From positions 213,933-277,932 of the forward strand of contig NZ_JHZA01000010.1 in the NCBI RefSeq assembly GCF_000621165.1: 64,000 nucleotides of DNA. The letters are read 5' to 3'. Both the position numbers and the translations under genes were made by a program. The DNA is from Enterovibrio calviensis DSM 14347. Lineage in GTDB: Bacteria; Pseudomonadota; Gammaproteobacteria; Enterobacterales; Vibrionaceae. Every line of letters begins with the position of its first letter. Positions within the stretch are counted from its first letter, which is position 1. Shown one piece after another: positions 37,010-47,138 of the stretch. Below the pieces are notes generated by a model, which was given only the letters and a program-made list of their open reading frames with translations, did not search any database and was not told the DNA's origin.

Positions 37010-37654
37010 TTGATTAGTGTTTTCCTTGTAGATGATCACGAGCTGGTTCGCACAGGGATACGTCGTCTTCTTGAAGACGAACGTGGTGTAAAAGTGGTAG
37101 GGGAAGCCGAAAGCGGTGAGGAAGCAGTCAAGTGGTGTCGTAGCAATCATGCGGACATTATCTTGATGGACATGAACATGCCTGGCATTGGTGGTTTAGA
37201 AGCGACGCGTAAGCTCCTTCGCTATAACCCAGATGCTAAGATTATTGTTCTTACTATTCATACAGAAAACCCATTTCCAACCAAAGTCATGCAGGCTGGT
37301 GCCGCTGGTTACCTGACGAAAGGCGCTGGTGCGAACGAAATGGTCAATGCGATCCGCGCAGTGAATAGCGGTCAGCGCTACATTTCGCCTGAAATCGCTC
37401 AACAAATGGCATTGAGTCAATTCACACCTGATGCTGAGAACCCTTTCAAGAATCTGTCTGAGCGTGAGCTTCAGATAATGATGATGATTACCAAGGGGCA
37501 GAAGGTGACAGATATTTCTGAGCAATTGAACCTCAGCCCGAAAACGGTCAACAGTTACCGTTACCGCTTGTTTAGTAAGCTAGGTATCAATGGTGACGTT
37601 GAACTGACCCATTTGGCAATTCGCCATGGTATGCTAGACACAGAAGCTCTCTAA
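37010..37654 (+). CDS. uvrY: Response regulator VarA/UvrY (GacA family)
   Basis: A 214-residue NarL/FixJ-type regulator. The receiver domain has [13 protein letters not shown], the phospho-Asp in [10 protein letters not shown] and the Lys in YLTKGAG; the C-terminal LuxR helix-turn-helix is [18 protein letters not shown] plus [12 protein letters not shown]. It matches Vibrio VarA closely and in that genus activates csr small RNAs under BarA/VarS control. The start is a TTG (37010) with GGAG upstream; the longer frame is not conserved. Followed 14 bases later by uvrC, the usual order. Confidence 0.95.
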   Translation: MISVFLVDDHELVRTGIRRLLEDERGVKVVGEAESGEEAVKWCRSNHADIILMDMNMPGIGGLEATRKLLRYNPDAKIIVLTIHTENPFPTKVMQAGAAGYLTKGAGANEMVNAIRAVNSGQRYISPEIAQQMALSQFTPDAENPFKNLSERELQIMMMITKGQKVTDISEQLNLSPKTVNSYRYRLFSKLGINGDVELTHLAIRHGMLDTEAL

Positions 37655-37668
37655 GTAATCTATTTGCT

Positions 37669-39495
37669 GTGTTTGATGCCAAAAATTTTCTAAAAACCGT
37701 CTCAGACAAACCGGGCGTCTATCGAATGATGGACGACTCCGGTGAGATCATTTACGTCGGTAAAGCAAAGTCGCTGAAAAAGCGACTTTCTAGCTACTTT
37801 CGCGCCAATGTAGTGGGGGAGAAGACGCGTGCACTGGTGAAAAATATCGCCAATGTCGAAGTCACGATCACTCACAGCGAAACAGAAGCACTCATTCTCG
37901 AACACAATCTTATCAAGCAGCATTTGCCGCGTTACAACGTCTTGCTGCGTGATGATAAGTCGTATCCGTACATTTTCCTTTCTGCCAGTAAACATCCTCG
38001 TTTGTCGATTCATCGTGGCGCTAAAAAGCGTAAAGGCGAATACTTTGGCCCGTTCCCAGATGCGGGCGCGGTGAGACAGAGCTTGTATCTGTTGCAGAAA
38101 ATATTCCCTGTTCGCCAGTGTGAAGATTCGGTGTATGCCAACCGTTCTCGCCCATGTTTGATGTATCAAATCGGCCGATGTTCAGGGCCATGTGTTAGCG
38201 GTATTATTTCTGACGATGACTATGCCGAACAGGTCAATTTCACACGGTTGTTCCTGCAGGGCAAAGACCGACAAGTGATAGCGTCGCTGGTGGAAAAAAT
38301 GGAAGCGGCGAGTAAGTCTCTCGCTTTTGAAAAAGCCGCAGAATACCGCGATCAAATTCAGTCATTGCGTCGTGTGCAAGAGCAACAATTCGTTTCGCAA
38401 AACAGTGAAGATGACTTGGACGCGATTGGCGTCTCTATCGAAAATGGCATTGCCTGTATCCACGTTCTGTTCTTGCGTCAGGGCAAGGTGTTGGGGAGCC
38501 GAAGTTATTTCCCGAAAATGCCAGCCAATACGGATGTGATTGAACTGGTATCCAGCTTTGTTAGCCAATTCTATTTCAATCAGGCCGAAGGGCGCACCAT
38601 TCCAACCAGCTTGTTGCTGGGGCAAGATTTGGGCGATGAAAGTGAGTCACTTGCGACCGCACTTTCTGAGATTGCGGGCAGAAAAGTGAGCCTGCAAAGT
38701 AAGCCTCGTGGCGCAAGAGCGCGTTTCCTGAAGCTGGCTCAAACCAATGCGGCGACGGCATTAACGACCAAAATTAACCAGAAGATGACCATCCATAATC
38801 GCTTCTCTGTCTTGGCAGAAGTATTGAGCCTTGAGCCAATTAAGCGTATGGAATGTTTTGATATTAGTCACACGATGGGGGAGCAGACGGTCGCTTCGTG
38901 CGTGGTGTTCAACCAAGATGGCCCTGTAAAGCAAGAGTACCGACGTTACAACATCACGGGCATAACGGGCGGCGATGACTATGCCGCAATGGCTCAGGTG
39001 CTTGAGCGTCGATACAGCAAGCAAACCGACCCAGATAAGATCCCTGACATCATTCTTATTGATGGTGGTAAAGGGCAGTTAAATAAAGCGTGGGAAGTGG
39101 TAGAGCCGCTTTTGGAAGAGTGGCCAAGGCATCCGCTCATGTTGGGGGTTGCCAAGGGCACCACACGTCGCCCAGGGCTTGAAACGTTGATTAAAGTTAC
39201 CGGTGAAGAGTTTTCTATGCCGTCGGATTCTCCCGCGCTTCATTTGATTCAACACATTCGAGATGAAAGCCATAATCACGCAATTTCCGGCCACAGAGCA
39301 AAACGTGCAAAAGTGCGAAAAAGCAGTGTGTTGCAAGAAATCGAAGGAGTTGGGCCAAAGCGCAGACAAGCTTTGTTAAAATACTTGGGCGGAATTCAGG
39401 AACTTAAGCGTGCTTCTGTTGAAGAAATAGCCAAAGTGCCCGGAATTAGCCGAGTTTTAGCCGAGAAGATTCATTCCTCATTGCAACAGCAGTGA
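37669..39495 (+). CDS. uvrC: Excinuclease ABC subunit C
   Basis: A 608-residue UvrC. The N-terminal GIY-YIG domain has KPGVYRMM and [17 protein letters not shown]; a Cys cluster [15 protein letters not shown] follows, then a UVR domain ([15 protein letters not shown]), the RNase H-like nuclease ([26 protein letters not shown]) and two C-terminal helix-hairpin-helix motifs ([16 protein letters not shown]). It makes both incisions in nucleotide excision repair. The start codon is GTG. Confidence 0.98.
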   Translation: MFDAKNFLKTVSDKPGVYRMMDDSGEIIYVGKAKSLKKRLSSYFRANVVGEKTRALVKNIANVEVTITHSETEALILEHNLIKQHLPRYNVLLRDDKSYPYIFLSASKHPRLSIHRGAKKRKGEYFGPFPDAGAVRQSLYLLQKIFPVRQCEDSVYANRSRPCLMYQIGRCSGPCVSGIISDDDYAEQVNFTRLFLQGKDRQVIASLVEKMEAASKSLAFEKAAEYRDQIQSLRRVQEQQFVSQNSEDDLDAIGVSIENGIACIHVLFLRQGKVLGSRSYFPKMPANTDVIELVSSFVSQFYFNQAEGRTIPTSLLLGQDLGDESESLATALSEIAGRKVSLQSKPRGARARFLKLAQTNAATALTTKINQKMTIHNRFSVLAEVLSLEPIKRMECFDISHTMGEQTVASCVVFNQDGPVKQEYRRYNITGITGGDDYAAMAQVLERRYSKQTDPDKIPDIILIDGGKGQLNKAWEVVEPLLEEWPRHPLMLGVAKGTTRRPGLETLIKVTGEEFSMPSDSPALHLIQHIRDESHNHAISGHRAKRAKVRKSSVLQEIEGVGPKRRQALLKYLGGIQELKRASVEEIAKVPGISRVLAEKIHSSLQQQ

Positions 39496-39538
39496 CTTTC
39501 AAGCACCATAACGGCGACACTCATAAATAATAAGAACT

Positions 39539-40090
39539 ATGCGACTGAATATCCCCATTATCCTGACCCTTATACGCATCGCATTAATTCCCGTTTTTGT
39601 AGTCGCGTTCTATTTGCCTTACGAATGGTCGGCTTTTGCCGCTGCCTTGATCTTCGTTATCGCCGGTTTTACAGATTGGCTTGATGGGTATCTGGCTCGT
39701 TCTCTTGATCAAACCACTCGGTTTGGCGCATTTCTTGACCCCGTAGCCGATAAGGTCATGGTGGCGATTGCGTTAGTACTGATTGCTGAGTATTACCATT
39801 CGGTGTGGGTAACGATTCCTGCTGCGACAATGATTGCACGAGAAGTGATCATTTCTGCACTGCGTGAGTGGATGGCGGAACTGGGAAAACGCGCCAGTGT
39901 TGCTGTTTCTTGGGTAGGTAAATTCAAAACCGCAACGCAAATGTTCGCATTAACCATGCTGCTTTGGCACGATAATGACATCATTATCTACATTGGCTAT
40001 GCATCGCTATATGTCGCGACGGGTTTGACTTACTGGTCGATGTACCAATACTTACGCGCTGCCAAAGACGATTTGCTTAACGCCGATTAA
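39539..40090 (+). CDS. pgsA: CDP-diacylglycerol-glycerol-3-phosphate phosphatidyltransferase
   Basis: A 183-residue membrane enzyme of phosphatidylglycerol synthesis. The CDP-alcohol phosphotransferase motif D-x2-DG-x2-AR-x8-G-x3-D-x3-D appears as [20 protein letters not shown] followed by LDPVADK. Six helices are expected. It follows uvrC by 44 bases and ends in a strong terminator. Unlike many vibrios, no tRNA genes follow. Confidence 0.97.
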   Translation: MRLNIPIILTLIRIALIPVFVVAFYLPYEWSAFAAALIFVIAGFTDWLDGYLARSLDQTTRFGAFLDPVADKVMVAIALVLIAEYYHSVWVTIPAATMIAREVIISALREWMAELGKRASVAVSWVGKFKTATQMFALTMLLWHDNDIIIYIGYASLYVATGLTYWSMYQYLRAAKDDLLNAD

Positions 40091-40137
40091 TTGAGCAGCA
40101 GAGCAGTACGCTGCAGATGTGAATACAGAATTTAAAA

Positions 40138-40168
40138 GAAAGGCCGCATGAGAATGCGGCCTTTTTTT
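40138..40168 (+). terminator. Terminator after pgsA
   Basis: AGGCCGCAT and ATGCGGCCT form a nine-pair stem with a GAGA loop, followed by seven T residues. Confidence 0.92.
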
Positions 40169-40215
40169 GTTTTTAATATTGAGGCTTACGTGAATTTAGC
40201 GCCCAAACTTTAGGG

Positions 40216-40299
40216 CCTAGAACCTAGAACCTAGAACCTAGAACCTAGAACCTAGAACCTAGAACCTAGAACCTAGAACCTAGAACCTAGAACCTAGAA
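40216..40299. repeat. Twelve tandem 7-bp repeats CCTAGAA
   Basis: Twelve exact CCTAGAA units (84 bp) between the pgsA terminator and the 3' end of the histidine kinase gene. The number is likely to vary between strains. Confidence 0.97.
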
Positions 40300-40351
40300 C
40301 CTTAAAGCTAAAACCGAGTCATGGGCTCTAGTATTGCCTTCCTTCAACACA

Positions 40352-41695
40352 CTAGCGGTGCTTCGGAAAGCGCATGATAAACGCTGCACCCTCAAGGTCT
40401 GACGCGACCACCGAGATTGCGCCTTCATAGCTTTGAACAATATCGTCACACACTGCAAGGCCAATGCCCGTGCCAGGGTTTAACTGATCAGCGCGAACAC
40501 CACGTTGGAAAATCGAATCGCGATAGGTTTCAGGAACGCCTGGGCCATCGTCTTCAATGATCAGCAAGTAGCTGTCTGCGCTCTCTTCCGTGCGAATGCG
40601 AACTTGGCTAATGCAATAACGGAATGCATTTTCCAGCAAATTACCCAGCAACTCGGTTAAGTCAGCTTTGTTGAGCGGCAGGGAAGATAGCCTTTTGAAA
40701 TCAGTGATTACTTCAACGGGTTTATCGCCATAAATCTTAATGAACATGCCAGTTAAACTGTCTACTTGAGGCTGTAACAAGGTATTTTCTCGCATGAGCC
40801 CTTGTTGGCCTAGCAGTGCGCGTTTGAGCTGATATTGGACCATGTCATCCATTTGACTGACTTGCTCGACGATGCGCTTACTCATGATGTCGCGCTCTAA
40901 CGTGCCGTCATCCAGCAGTGCATTGGTTGCCGCTAAACGACTTTTCAGACTGTGGGCGAGATCATCCATGGCATGACGATAGCGTTGAGTTTGCGCTTTT
41001 CGCAAAGTGATCATGCGGTTAAGGGCATCGGTGACGTCTTCAAGCTCTGGCGGGTAGTCTTCATCAAGCTTTTCTCGGCGAGATTCGGCGATTTCGTTCA
41101 GCTCTCCGGCGAGCTTACGCAGCGGGCTGAAACTCCAGTAAGAAGCGGCATACAGCAACCCTGTTGCACCAACAAACAACAGTGCCACGTAGAACCACGT
41201 TTTACGCTTCAATATGGCGAATTTTTCAACTTGAGTTTCGACATTGCGCAAAACAAAAAAGTGTTCTTCTATGCCATGTGTCGCGCCAGAAATGGTGTGA
41301 ACAGCGTAGGGACTCTCTTGATAGTAAACCAGATCAAGTTCTGGGATGTCGGTAGGAATATGGCGACAGATATCATCAAGCTTTGCCTTTCTTGCTTCAG
41401 AAGACATCCAGATAATGTCTTGTTCTTTGCTGCAAATGAAGGAAAGGTAATGCGGGTTTGTCACGGTATCTTGCGTTTCAATAAAATCGCCTTTGCGTTT
41501 CAAAGGCTTGTCTTGGCGCAATTCGCGAATAATGTCAGGCACAGCAGACACCAAATCAGCGGCATAGAGTGCAGAGTAGTTCTGCACATACAGCTGATTC
41601 AGTAAGACGCCAACCGCGACGGAAAACACCAAAATAATGCCAATCGACGTAGAGATCACGCGTTTGTGGATCGGGGAAGAAATCTTGGCTGCCAT
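40352..41695 (-). CDS. Sensor histidine kinase, PhoQ-like
   Basis: A 447-residue membrane kinase. Helices at about 12-34 and 166-187 frame a 130-residue periplasmic sensor; HAMP follows, then the HisKA site MDDLAHSLKSRLAAT with phospho-acceptor His248, and ATPase boxes LLGNLLENAFRYC (N), IEDDGPGVP (G1), and GTGIGLAVC (G2). The H-box LxHSLK is like PhoQ. It lies six bases after the cognate PhoP-like gene. The PhoQ acidic patch for divalent cations is not obvious in the periplasmic part, so the signal is uncertain. Confidence 0.88.
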   Translation of the reverse strand: MAAKISSPIHKRVISTSIGIILVFSVAVGVLLNQLYVQNYSALYAADLVSAVPDIIRELRQDKPLKRKGDFIETQDTVTNPHYLSFICSKEQDIIWMSSEARKAKLDDICRHIPTDIPELDLVYYQESPYAVHTISGATHGIEEHFFVLRNVETQVEKFAILKRKTWFYVALLFVGATGLLYAASYWSFSPLRKLAGELNEIAESRREKLDEDYPPELEDVTDALNRMITLRKAQTQRYRHAMDDLAHSLKSRLAATNALLDDGTLERDIMSKRIVEQVSQMDDMVQYQLKRALLGQQGLMRENTLLQPQVDSLTGMFIKIYGDKPVEVITDFKRLSSLPLNKADLTELLGNLLENAFRYCISQVRIRTEESADSYLLIIEDDGPGVPETYRDSIFQRGVRADQLNPGTGIGLAVCDDIVQSYEGAISVVASDLEGAAFIMRFPKHR

Positions 41696-41700
41696 ATGGG

Positions 41701-42375
41701 TTAACTTACCTGCAGTTCGAAAATATAGCCCTGACCACGAATGGTTGAAATCGGGTTTTCTTGTCCGGCTTGCGCGAGTTTCTTGCGTAGGCGACTCATC
41801 ATGACTTCGATGGTATTCGGGTCGCCTTCTTGATCTTGGTAAAGCACGTCTAATAGGCGGTGCTTAGACACAACTTGGCGATTATGGCGAACCATGTATT
41901 CCAACAAATCATATTCGAACGCGGTTAGGTCGAGAGATTTGTCATCGACGGTGACCTTTTTCGCCAGCAAGTCGAGCACAATATCACCCGCTTTGATTTC
42001 AGGTTTTACAAAGCCTGCACTGCGGCGCACTAACGCGTTCAAACGCGCCACTAACTCTTCTTTTTGAAAGGGTTTAACGAGGTAGTCGTCGCCACCCGCG
42101 TCTAACGCAGAGACTTTATCTTGCCAATTTGCGCGCGCGGTTAGTACTAGGATAGGCGTGCGAATGCCTGCATCACGAATGTCTTTAATCAGGCTAATAC
42201 CGTCTCTATCGGGGAGGCCTAAATCCACAATCGCGATGTCATTGGGGTAGTCTTTGGCAATGTGAAGGCCTTCATTGGCGGTGCTGGCACAATGAGCTTG
42301 ATTGCCGAGCTCTTGCAGCTCTGTTTTTAGGTGATGACTCAATAAGGGATCGTCTTCGACAATCAGAATTCGCAT
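41701..42375 (-). CDS. OmpR-family response regulator, PhoP-like
   Basis: A 224-residue regulator. Receiver: LIVEDDPLLSHHLKTEL, phospho-Asp in AIVDLGLPDRDG, TARANWQDKV and YLVKPFQKEEL. Winged helix: LDLTAFEYDLLEYMVRHNRQ and EVMMSRLRKKL ending GQGYIF. The receiver is very close in style to PhoP (LTARxxWQDKV). Forms an operon with the downstream PhoQ-like kinase. Confidence 0.9.
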   Translation of the reverse strand: MRILIVEDDPLLSHHLKTELQELGNQAHCASTANEGLHIAKDYPNDIAIVDLGLPDRDGISLIKDIRDAGIRTPILVLTARANWQDKVSALDAGGDDYLVKPFQKEELVARLNALVRRSAGFVKPEIKAGDIVLDLLAKKVTVDDKSLDLTAFEYDLLEYMVRHNRQVVSKHRLLDVLYQDQEGDPNTIEVMMSRLRKKLAQAGQENPISTIRGQGYIFELQVS

Positions 42376-42489
42376 AATGAGATTCCTATACGTGGGTACC
42401 GTTGTTTTGGCGCTGGGAACCTTATGAGAGAGTCAGGTTCTTTGGCAAAGCGTAAATGTCATCAATAAAAAATGGGATTTGATGAAATG

Positions 42490-42522
42490 ATTCAGCGAAC
42501 AGTTTAACGCTGTTCGCTGAAT
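42490..42522. other. Perfect 13-bp inverted repeat between ybjL and phoP-like genes
   Basis: ATTCAGCGAACAG-N7-CTGTTCGCTGAAT. It sits after the ybjL stop and about 115 bases before the response regulator start. No T tract follows on either strand, so it may be a Rho-assisted terminator or an RNA structure. Confidence 0.6.
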
Positions 42523-42556
42523 AGTGGCTGACTTGTTGACCGAGAATGCGATCGAA

Positions 42557-44242
42557 TTAAGTGAGGATGACCAATAGCGTACCCGCGAACGTTAAGAGTA
42601 CATTCGCGATGGCATAGGTGCCGGCATAGCCTAATGCAGGGATGGTGCTGCGAGCATGCTGGTTAATCATGTCCATTGCAGGGGCGCAAGTACGAGCGCC
42701 AATGATGGCACCAAACAATAATGCGCGGTTCATCTTCAAAATGTAAGCGCCGACCAAATACGCGAGGATCACGGGAACCACACTGACCGCTAACGCACCA
42801 AACATGATGGTGAAGCCCATTTGCTGTAGGTATTCCCACAGGTTTCCACCTGCGCTCAAGCCCACACCGACCATGAAGGTCATCAAACCCAGTTCTTTGA
42901 CCATGTTGATTGCGCCCTGAGGCACATAACCAAAGGTAGGGTGGTTGGCACGGAGGAAGCCAAGCAAAATACCGGCAATCAACAAGCCAGAAGCGTTACC
43001 GAGTCCGAGTGTCATTTGGCCGAAGGTCATGGTGATCAGACCGAATATCAACCCGAAAATGAAGAACGAACAGAACGCTAACATGTCTGAAACTTGGCTG
43101 TGAATCGAGATAAAACCGATTCGTTCCGCTAATCCCATGACTCGGCGCTTCTCGCCACTGACCTGCAATACGTCGCCTTTTGATAGCAAGATATTGTGGT
43201 CCATCGGCATTTCGATTTGTGCACGCACAACGCGGTTAAGGAAACAGCCGTATTCAGACAAATTCAGATCTGAAAGACGTTTGCCTATGATGGCGTCGTT
43301 CTTTACCACGATCTCTTCTTCAACAATGCGAAGGTCAAGCAAATCGCGGTCGAATACTTCTTTACCGTTACGGAATGAAGGGTCGAGACGCGCATGGCTA
43401 TCAGGGTAACCCACCAATGCAATTTCATCGCCTTCTTGCAAAATAGCGTCGCCGTCTGGGTTAGCCAAAATGCCGTTGCGCCGAATGCGCTCAATGTAGC
43501 AACCCGTTTGGCGATAAATGCCCAACTCACGAAGGTTACGACCATCTACCCAGTTAATCAGTTCCGGCCCCACGCGATAGGCGCGAATGATGGGCAGATA
43601 GACTTTGCGGTGGGCCGAATCCCCTAAGCCGCGCTCCATGGCGATTTGCTGGGCTGAATGCTCAAGGTTTTCTTTTTGCAGCTTTGGCATCAGGTTCGCC
43701 AGCAATATCAAGCTGACTAAGCCCACAAGGTATGCCAAGGCATAACCGACACTTAAGTTGTCGATCATCGATGCAATTTCTTGTGGAGAATAGTTCACAC
43801 CAGCCAGACCGGCATTGAGCGCATCTTTTGCACCTACCAGCACGGGTGTGGCGGTCATGGCTCCCGCCATCATGCCTGTGGCAATACTGCTATCGACACC
43901 AAACTGGTATCGCATAAGCAGCGTGATACCTACCGATGCGGCGAGCACTGTGAAGGCGAGAATTAAATAGGATTTACCGTCGCGGAAGAATATTCCGAAG
44001 AAGTTAGGCCCAGCTTCAATACCCACACAAAAGATGAACAGCATAAAGCCGATGTTCAGTGCTTCTGGGCTAAATGAAAAGCCTGCATGACCAAAGCTCA
44101 ATGCCGTGACAAGTACGCCAATGGAATTACCAAACTGAAAACCACCAATACGGATCTTGCCGATGGTGAGGCCAATCGCCAATACGACGAAGAGTAAAAG
44201 TATGTCGTTTTGAACGAGCAGATTGTTGACGTCTATGTTCAC
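42557..44242 (-). CDS. ybjL: Putative transporter YbjL (AspT/YidE family)
   Basis: A 561-residue membrane protein, the exact length of E. coli YbjL. Two transmembrane halves with the AspT/YidE duplication ([15 protein letters not shown] [34 protein letters not shown]) flank two RCK_C/TrkA_C domains at about 205-375 ([20 protein letters not shown]). The GTG at 44242 opens with the YbjL-like NIDVNNLL and has GGA upstream; a TTG 22 codons earlier is not conserved. Related AspT is an aspartate:alanine antiporter; the substrate here is unknown. Confidence 0.9.
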   Translation of the reverse strand: MNIDVNNLLVQNDILLLFVVLAIGLTIGKIRIGGFQFGNSIGVLVTALSFGHAGFSFSPEALNIGFMLFIFCVGIEAGPNFFGIFFRDGKSYLILAFTVLAASVGITLLMRYQFGVDSSIATGMMAGAMTATPVLVGAKDALNAGLAGVNYSPQEIASMIDNLSVGYALAYLVGLVSLILLANLMPKLQKENLEHSAQQIAMERGLGDSAHRKVYLPIIRAYRVGPELINWVDGRNLRELGIYRQTGCYIERIRRNGILANPDGDAILQEGDEIALVGYPDSHARLDPSFRNGKEVFDRDLLDLRIVEEEIVVKNDAIIGKRLSDLNLSEYGCFLNRVVRAQIEMPMDHNILLSKGDVLQVSGEKRRVMGLAERIGFISIHSQVSDMLAFCSFFIFGLIFGLITMTFGQMTLGLGNASGLLIAGILLGFLRANHPTFGYVPQGAINMVKELGLMTFMVGVGLSAGGNLWEYLQQMGFTIMFGALAVSVVPVILAYLVGAYILKMNRALLFGAIIGARTCAPAMDMINQHARSTIPALGYAGTYAIANVLLTFAGTLLVILT

Positions 44243-44422
44243 TGAACCATTATCCGCAGCGGGAGGAAGGAGAATTTCTGGGCGGGTATTATACGCATTT
44301 AACGTCAAATGTAATGGAAACTTACAGCTAAAATGGCATTTTATTTCAAGTGTTTGTCAGGCTCTCAGCATAACGGCGTAAATCGCCATCAAAGCACGGC
44401 TATTTGGCTGATTTTAAAAACA

Positions 44423-44450
44423 AAAAAGCCAGCGCGAGGCTGGCTTTCAA
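44423..44450. terminator. Terminator after grxA
   Basis: AAAGCCAGC and GCTGGCTTT with a CGCGAG-type loop; T run on the minus strand (from AAAAA at 44417-44425). Ends grxA transcription before ybjL. Confidence 0.8.
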
Positions 44451-44469
44451 AACAGTGCTTGTTGGGCGT

Positions 44470-44733
44470 TTACTCGTAAAGACCCAAGTTTGCTTTTGCG
44501 TAAGCTTCAAACTCAGTAAAACCACCGACGTGATCTTGGTCAACGAAGATTTGTGGCACAGTTTCTACTGGTTTACCCACGGTTTGCTCAAGGTCAGCTT
44601 TGCTGATGCCTTCTGCATGAATGTCGACATAGCGGTAGTTGAAATCGTCACGATCTTCTTTCAGTTTGTCTGCCAGATCTTTCGCACGCACACAGAATGG
44701 GCAACCAGGACGACCAAAAATAACTACGAACAT
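44470..44733 (-). CDS. grxA: Glutaredoxin 1
   Basis: An 87-residue thiol-disulfide oxidoreductase with the CPFC active site (FGRPGCPFCVRAKDLADKL), the cis-proline segment KPVETVPQIFVDQDHVGG and overall near-identity in pattern to E. coli GrxA (85 residues). It reduces ribonucleotide reductase and mixed disulfides using glutathione. The grxA-ybjL neighbourhood is also seen in enterobacteria. Confidence 0.97.
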   Translation of the reverse strand: MFVVIFGRPGCPFCVRAKDLADKLKEDRDDFNYRYVDIHAEGISKADLEQTVGKPVETVPQIFVDQDHVGGFTEFEAYAKANLGLYE

Positions 44734-45050
44734 AATATACGATCCTATTAATTATTGATTTTTTGAGATGGCGCCGTTCACATCCATGCGCTTCATCATC
44801 TGACTTGTGCAAACTATGCCTGATGCGATCGTAAGTTAAAAGAAGGTTTTGCCTTTTATTCCCATCGATAAAATCTATCAAAGCGATTTTAGGTTTGTTG
44901 CTCGCCGCCAATCAGTGCGTTGTTGGTATGTGATTGGTGCAACACATGTTTAAAACAAGCAGGCTGGATATTCACTTCCCTGCGCTGCATCAATTTACCT
45001 ATCTATCACCTGAGCGAAGCTAGTACGAGATGTATCATTGAGGAGGTTCC
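44734..45050. other. Intergenic region between grxA and the alcohol dehydrogenase
   Basis: About 320 bases containing both divergent promoters. No repeats or RNA structures are recognised. An open frame on the minus strand (44648-44911) overlaps grxA and looks incidental. Confidence 0.3.
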
Positions 45051-46232
45051 ATGTTTCAGTTTATGACAGCGACACGGATTATTTTTGGTGAAGGTGCGCT
45101 CAACAATTCTTTCTCTTTATTAAACAACTATGGATATAGCGCCCTGGTCGTGACAGGGCGAGATGAGCAACGTGCAGCGCCGCTTCTTGGTTACCTCAAA
45201 CAACAAAACTTACGTTTTCAACAACTGGCCGTTCACGATGAACCCTTGATTGCCATGGTGGAAGAAATGGCAGCATTAGGGCGATTGTTCAAGCCTGACA
45301 TGATCATCGCGATTGGTGGTGGCAGTGTGATGGATGTGGGCAAGGCACTCTCGGCGTTAATTCCTAATCAAGGCAGTGTTTATGACTACGTTGAAGTGGT
45401 GGGGCGCTCGTTGCCACTCACCGCAAAACCACTGCCGTGTATCGCCATTCCTACAACCGCTGGGACAGGGTCTGAAGTGACACGCAACGCGGTGTTGATC
45501 TCTGCGCAGGAGAACGTAAAGGCCGCGATTCGAAGCCCAGATTTGATCCCTGATGTGGCCATCATTGACCCAACATTAACTTACGGCACCAGTAAAGACG
45601 TTTCAGCTCGCTGCGGGATGGATGCTTTCACGCATTTAATGGAAGCGTATGTGTGCGGTGACCCAAACCCGCTGACTGATATGGTGTGTGAAGAAGGGCT
45701 ACGCCGACTCGCGCCTGCCATCATTCATGCCTGTGAAGATGACGATCCGAAGGCGAGGGCAGACATGGCGTTTGCTTCTATGTTGGGTGGCATGGCGCAG
45801 TCGAACGGCAAGCTGGGCGCGGCGCATGGGTTGGCAGCAGCGTTGGGTGCCGTGCTTGATGCACCACATGGTGCGATCACCGCGCAGCTTGCGCCTTATG
45901 TCATGGCAGAGAATATTCTGGCGGCGCGTGAAGCCGGAAGAATGAGCCTGTTAAATCGATATCGGCAATTAGCCTGCATTCTCACAGGGCGCCACAATGC
46001 AGAGCCGAGTGATGGCATTGTGTGGGTGCAGCGTACATTGAAACGGTTGGATCTCTGTTCTTTGCCTTCACTGGGTCTTTGCGACACCTTATTTGAGCAG
46101 GTTGCAGCGTCTGCACTTCGTTCAAGTTCCATTAAAGGCAACCCGCTTCCTTTGAGTGAGCAACGCTTGCTTCATATTCTCCATCGTGTCTGTCAATCGT
46201 CCGATCTTGCTGAAAGCGCCGACCCCTATTGA
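45051..46232 (+). CDS. Iron-containing alcohol dehydrogenase
   Basis: A 393-residue group III metal-dependent dehydrogenase. The dinucleotide loop IIAIGGGSVMDVGKA, the PTTAGTGSEVTRNAV segment, the metal site DAFTHLMEAYV and GAAHGLAAALGA...HG with the histidines are all present. AGGAGG precedes the ATG at ideal distance. Substrate may be a lactaldehyde, propanediol or butanol-type alcohol; not decidable. It is not part of the lig pathway. Confidence 0.9.
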   Translation: MFQFMTATRIIFGEGALNNSFSLLNNYGYSALVVTGRDEQRAAPLLGYLKQQNLRFQQLAVHDEPLIAMVEEMAALGRLFKPDMIIAIGGGSVMDVGKALSALIPNQGSVYDYVEVVGRSLPLTAKPLPCIAIPTTAGTGSEVTRNAVLISAQENVKAAIRSPDLIPDVAIIDPTLTYGTSKDVSARCGMDAFTHLMEAYVCGDPNPLTDMVCEEGLRRLAPAIIHACEDDDPKARADMAFASMLGGMAQSNGKLGAAHGLAAALGAVLDAPHGAITAQLAPYVMAENILAAREAGRMSLLNRYRQLACILTGRHNAEPSDGIVWVQRTLKRLDLCSLPSLGLCDTLFEQVAASALRSSSIKGNPLPLSEQRLLHILHRVCQSSDLAESADPY

Positions 46233-46242
46233 TATGTGATGC

Positions 46243-46275
46243 AAAGCAGACCCCTCGTGGTCTGCTTTGATTTTT
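46243..46275 (+). terminator. Terminator after the alcohol dehydrogenase
   Basis: AAAGCAGACC and GGTCTGCTTT form a ten-pair stem around CCTCGT, followed by GATTTTTT. Confidence 0.9.
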
Positions 46276-46329
46276 TCACACGCTCGTGAATAACATAGCC
46301 ACTAGGTTTATCCGCGCAGCCAAATCAAC

Positions 46330-46375
46330 AGATACGCAAGCAACCTGAAGGTGCCGGGTTCAGCGAGTGTTACTT
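46330..46375. repeat. Degenerate end of the MITE-like element upstream of nfsA
   Basis: ACGCAAGCAACCTGAAGGTG and the following TTCAGCGAG resemble the right end of the element at 20228-20493 read on the other strand (about 36 of 44 bases by eye). It lies about 40 bases before the nfsA start. Confidence 0.5.
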
Positions 46376-46415
46376 GAGTCTTCACTTGTCGCGTCGTTAA
46401 AAAGGAAGAAATACC

Positions 46416-47138
46416 ATGAATGCAGTGATAGAGACGCTTCTCGCCCATCGTTCGATAAGAAAATTCGAAAGTACGCCGATTTCTGATGAGCAGCGCAATG
46501 TCATTATTGATTGTGCGCGTGCGGCGTCGAGTTCCAGCTTTATTCAGTGCACAAGCATCATTCGTGTTATCGACAAACGAAAGCGTGCGCTGCTCGCCGA
46601 ATACGCGGGCAATCAGCCGTATGTAGCTGACGCCGCCGAGTTCTTTGTGTTCTGCGCTGATTTTAATCGACACTTACAGATTAAGCCGGATGCGCTGGTT
46701 GGGTTTGCCGAGCAGACCTTGATCGGCGCGGTAGATACAGCCTTGATGGCGCAGAACGCATTAACCGCGGCTGAATCGATGGGAATAGGGGGCGTATACA
46801 TTGGTGGGCTTCGTAACAACCCTGTAAAAGTCAGTGAACTGCTTCAGTTACCCGAGCAGGTTATTCCATTGTTCGGATTGTGCTTGGGGTACCCCGCACA
46901 AGATCCTGAAGTAAAGCCGCGATTGCCAGCGGAATTGATTGTTCATACCGATGCGTACCAACTGATGGATAAAGCGCGACTGGCTGAATATGACGCCCAA
47001 GTGCGCGAGTATTATTTGACCCGCACGGGAGGAAACAAGACCATGAGTTGGAGTGAGCAGATTTCTGCGACGCTAGAAAAAGAATCACGTCCTTTTATGC
47101 ACGATTTTCTGCAAAGCAAAGGCTTTGACATTAAGTAG
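46416..47138 (+). CDS. nfsA: Oxygen-insensitive NADPH nitroreductase NfsA
   Basis: A 240-residue FMN flavoprotein. Family markers are LLAHRSIRKFESTPIS, CARAASSSSFIQCTSIIRV, GAVDTALMAQNALTAAESMGIGGVYIGG (read in parts) and GLCLGYPAQDP. It reduces nitroaromatics and quinones. The ATG has AAGGAAG upstream. In E. coli nfsA also lies near grxA. Confidence 0.95.
   Translation: MNAVIETLLAHRSIRKFESTPISDEQRNVIIDCARAASSSSFIQCTSIIRVIDKRKRALLAEYAGNQPYVADAAEFFVFCADFNRHLQIKPDALVGFAEQTLIGAVDTALMAQNALTAAESMGIGGVYIGGLRNNPVKVSELLQLPEQVIPLFGLCLGYPAQDPEVKPRLPAELIVHTDAYQLMDKARLAEYDAQVREYYLTRTGGNKTMSWSEQISATLEKESRPFMHDFLQSKGFDIK

Noticed and set aside
40216..40299. CRISPR-like array
   Set aside because: Repeats are 7 bp and contiguous without spacers; it is a simple tandem repeat.
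40091..40351. tRNA genes after pgsA
   Set aside because: Many vibrios have tRNAs here, but no cloverleaf or T-loop sequence is present, only a terminator and repeats.
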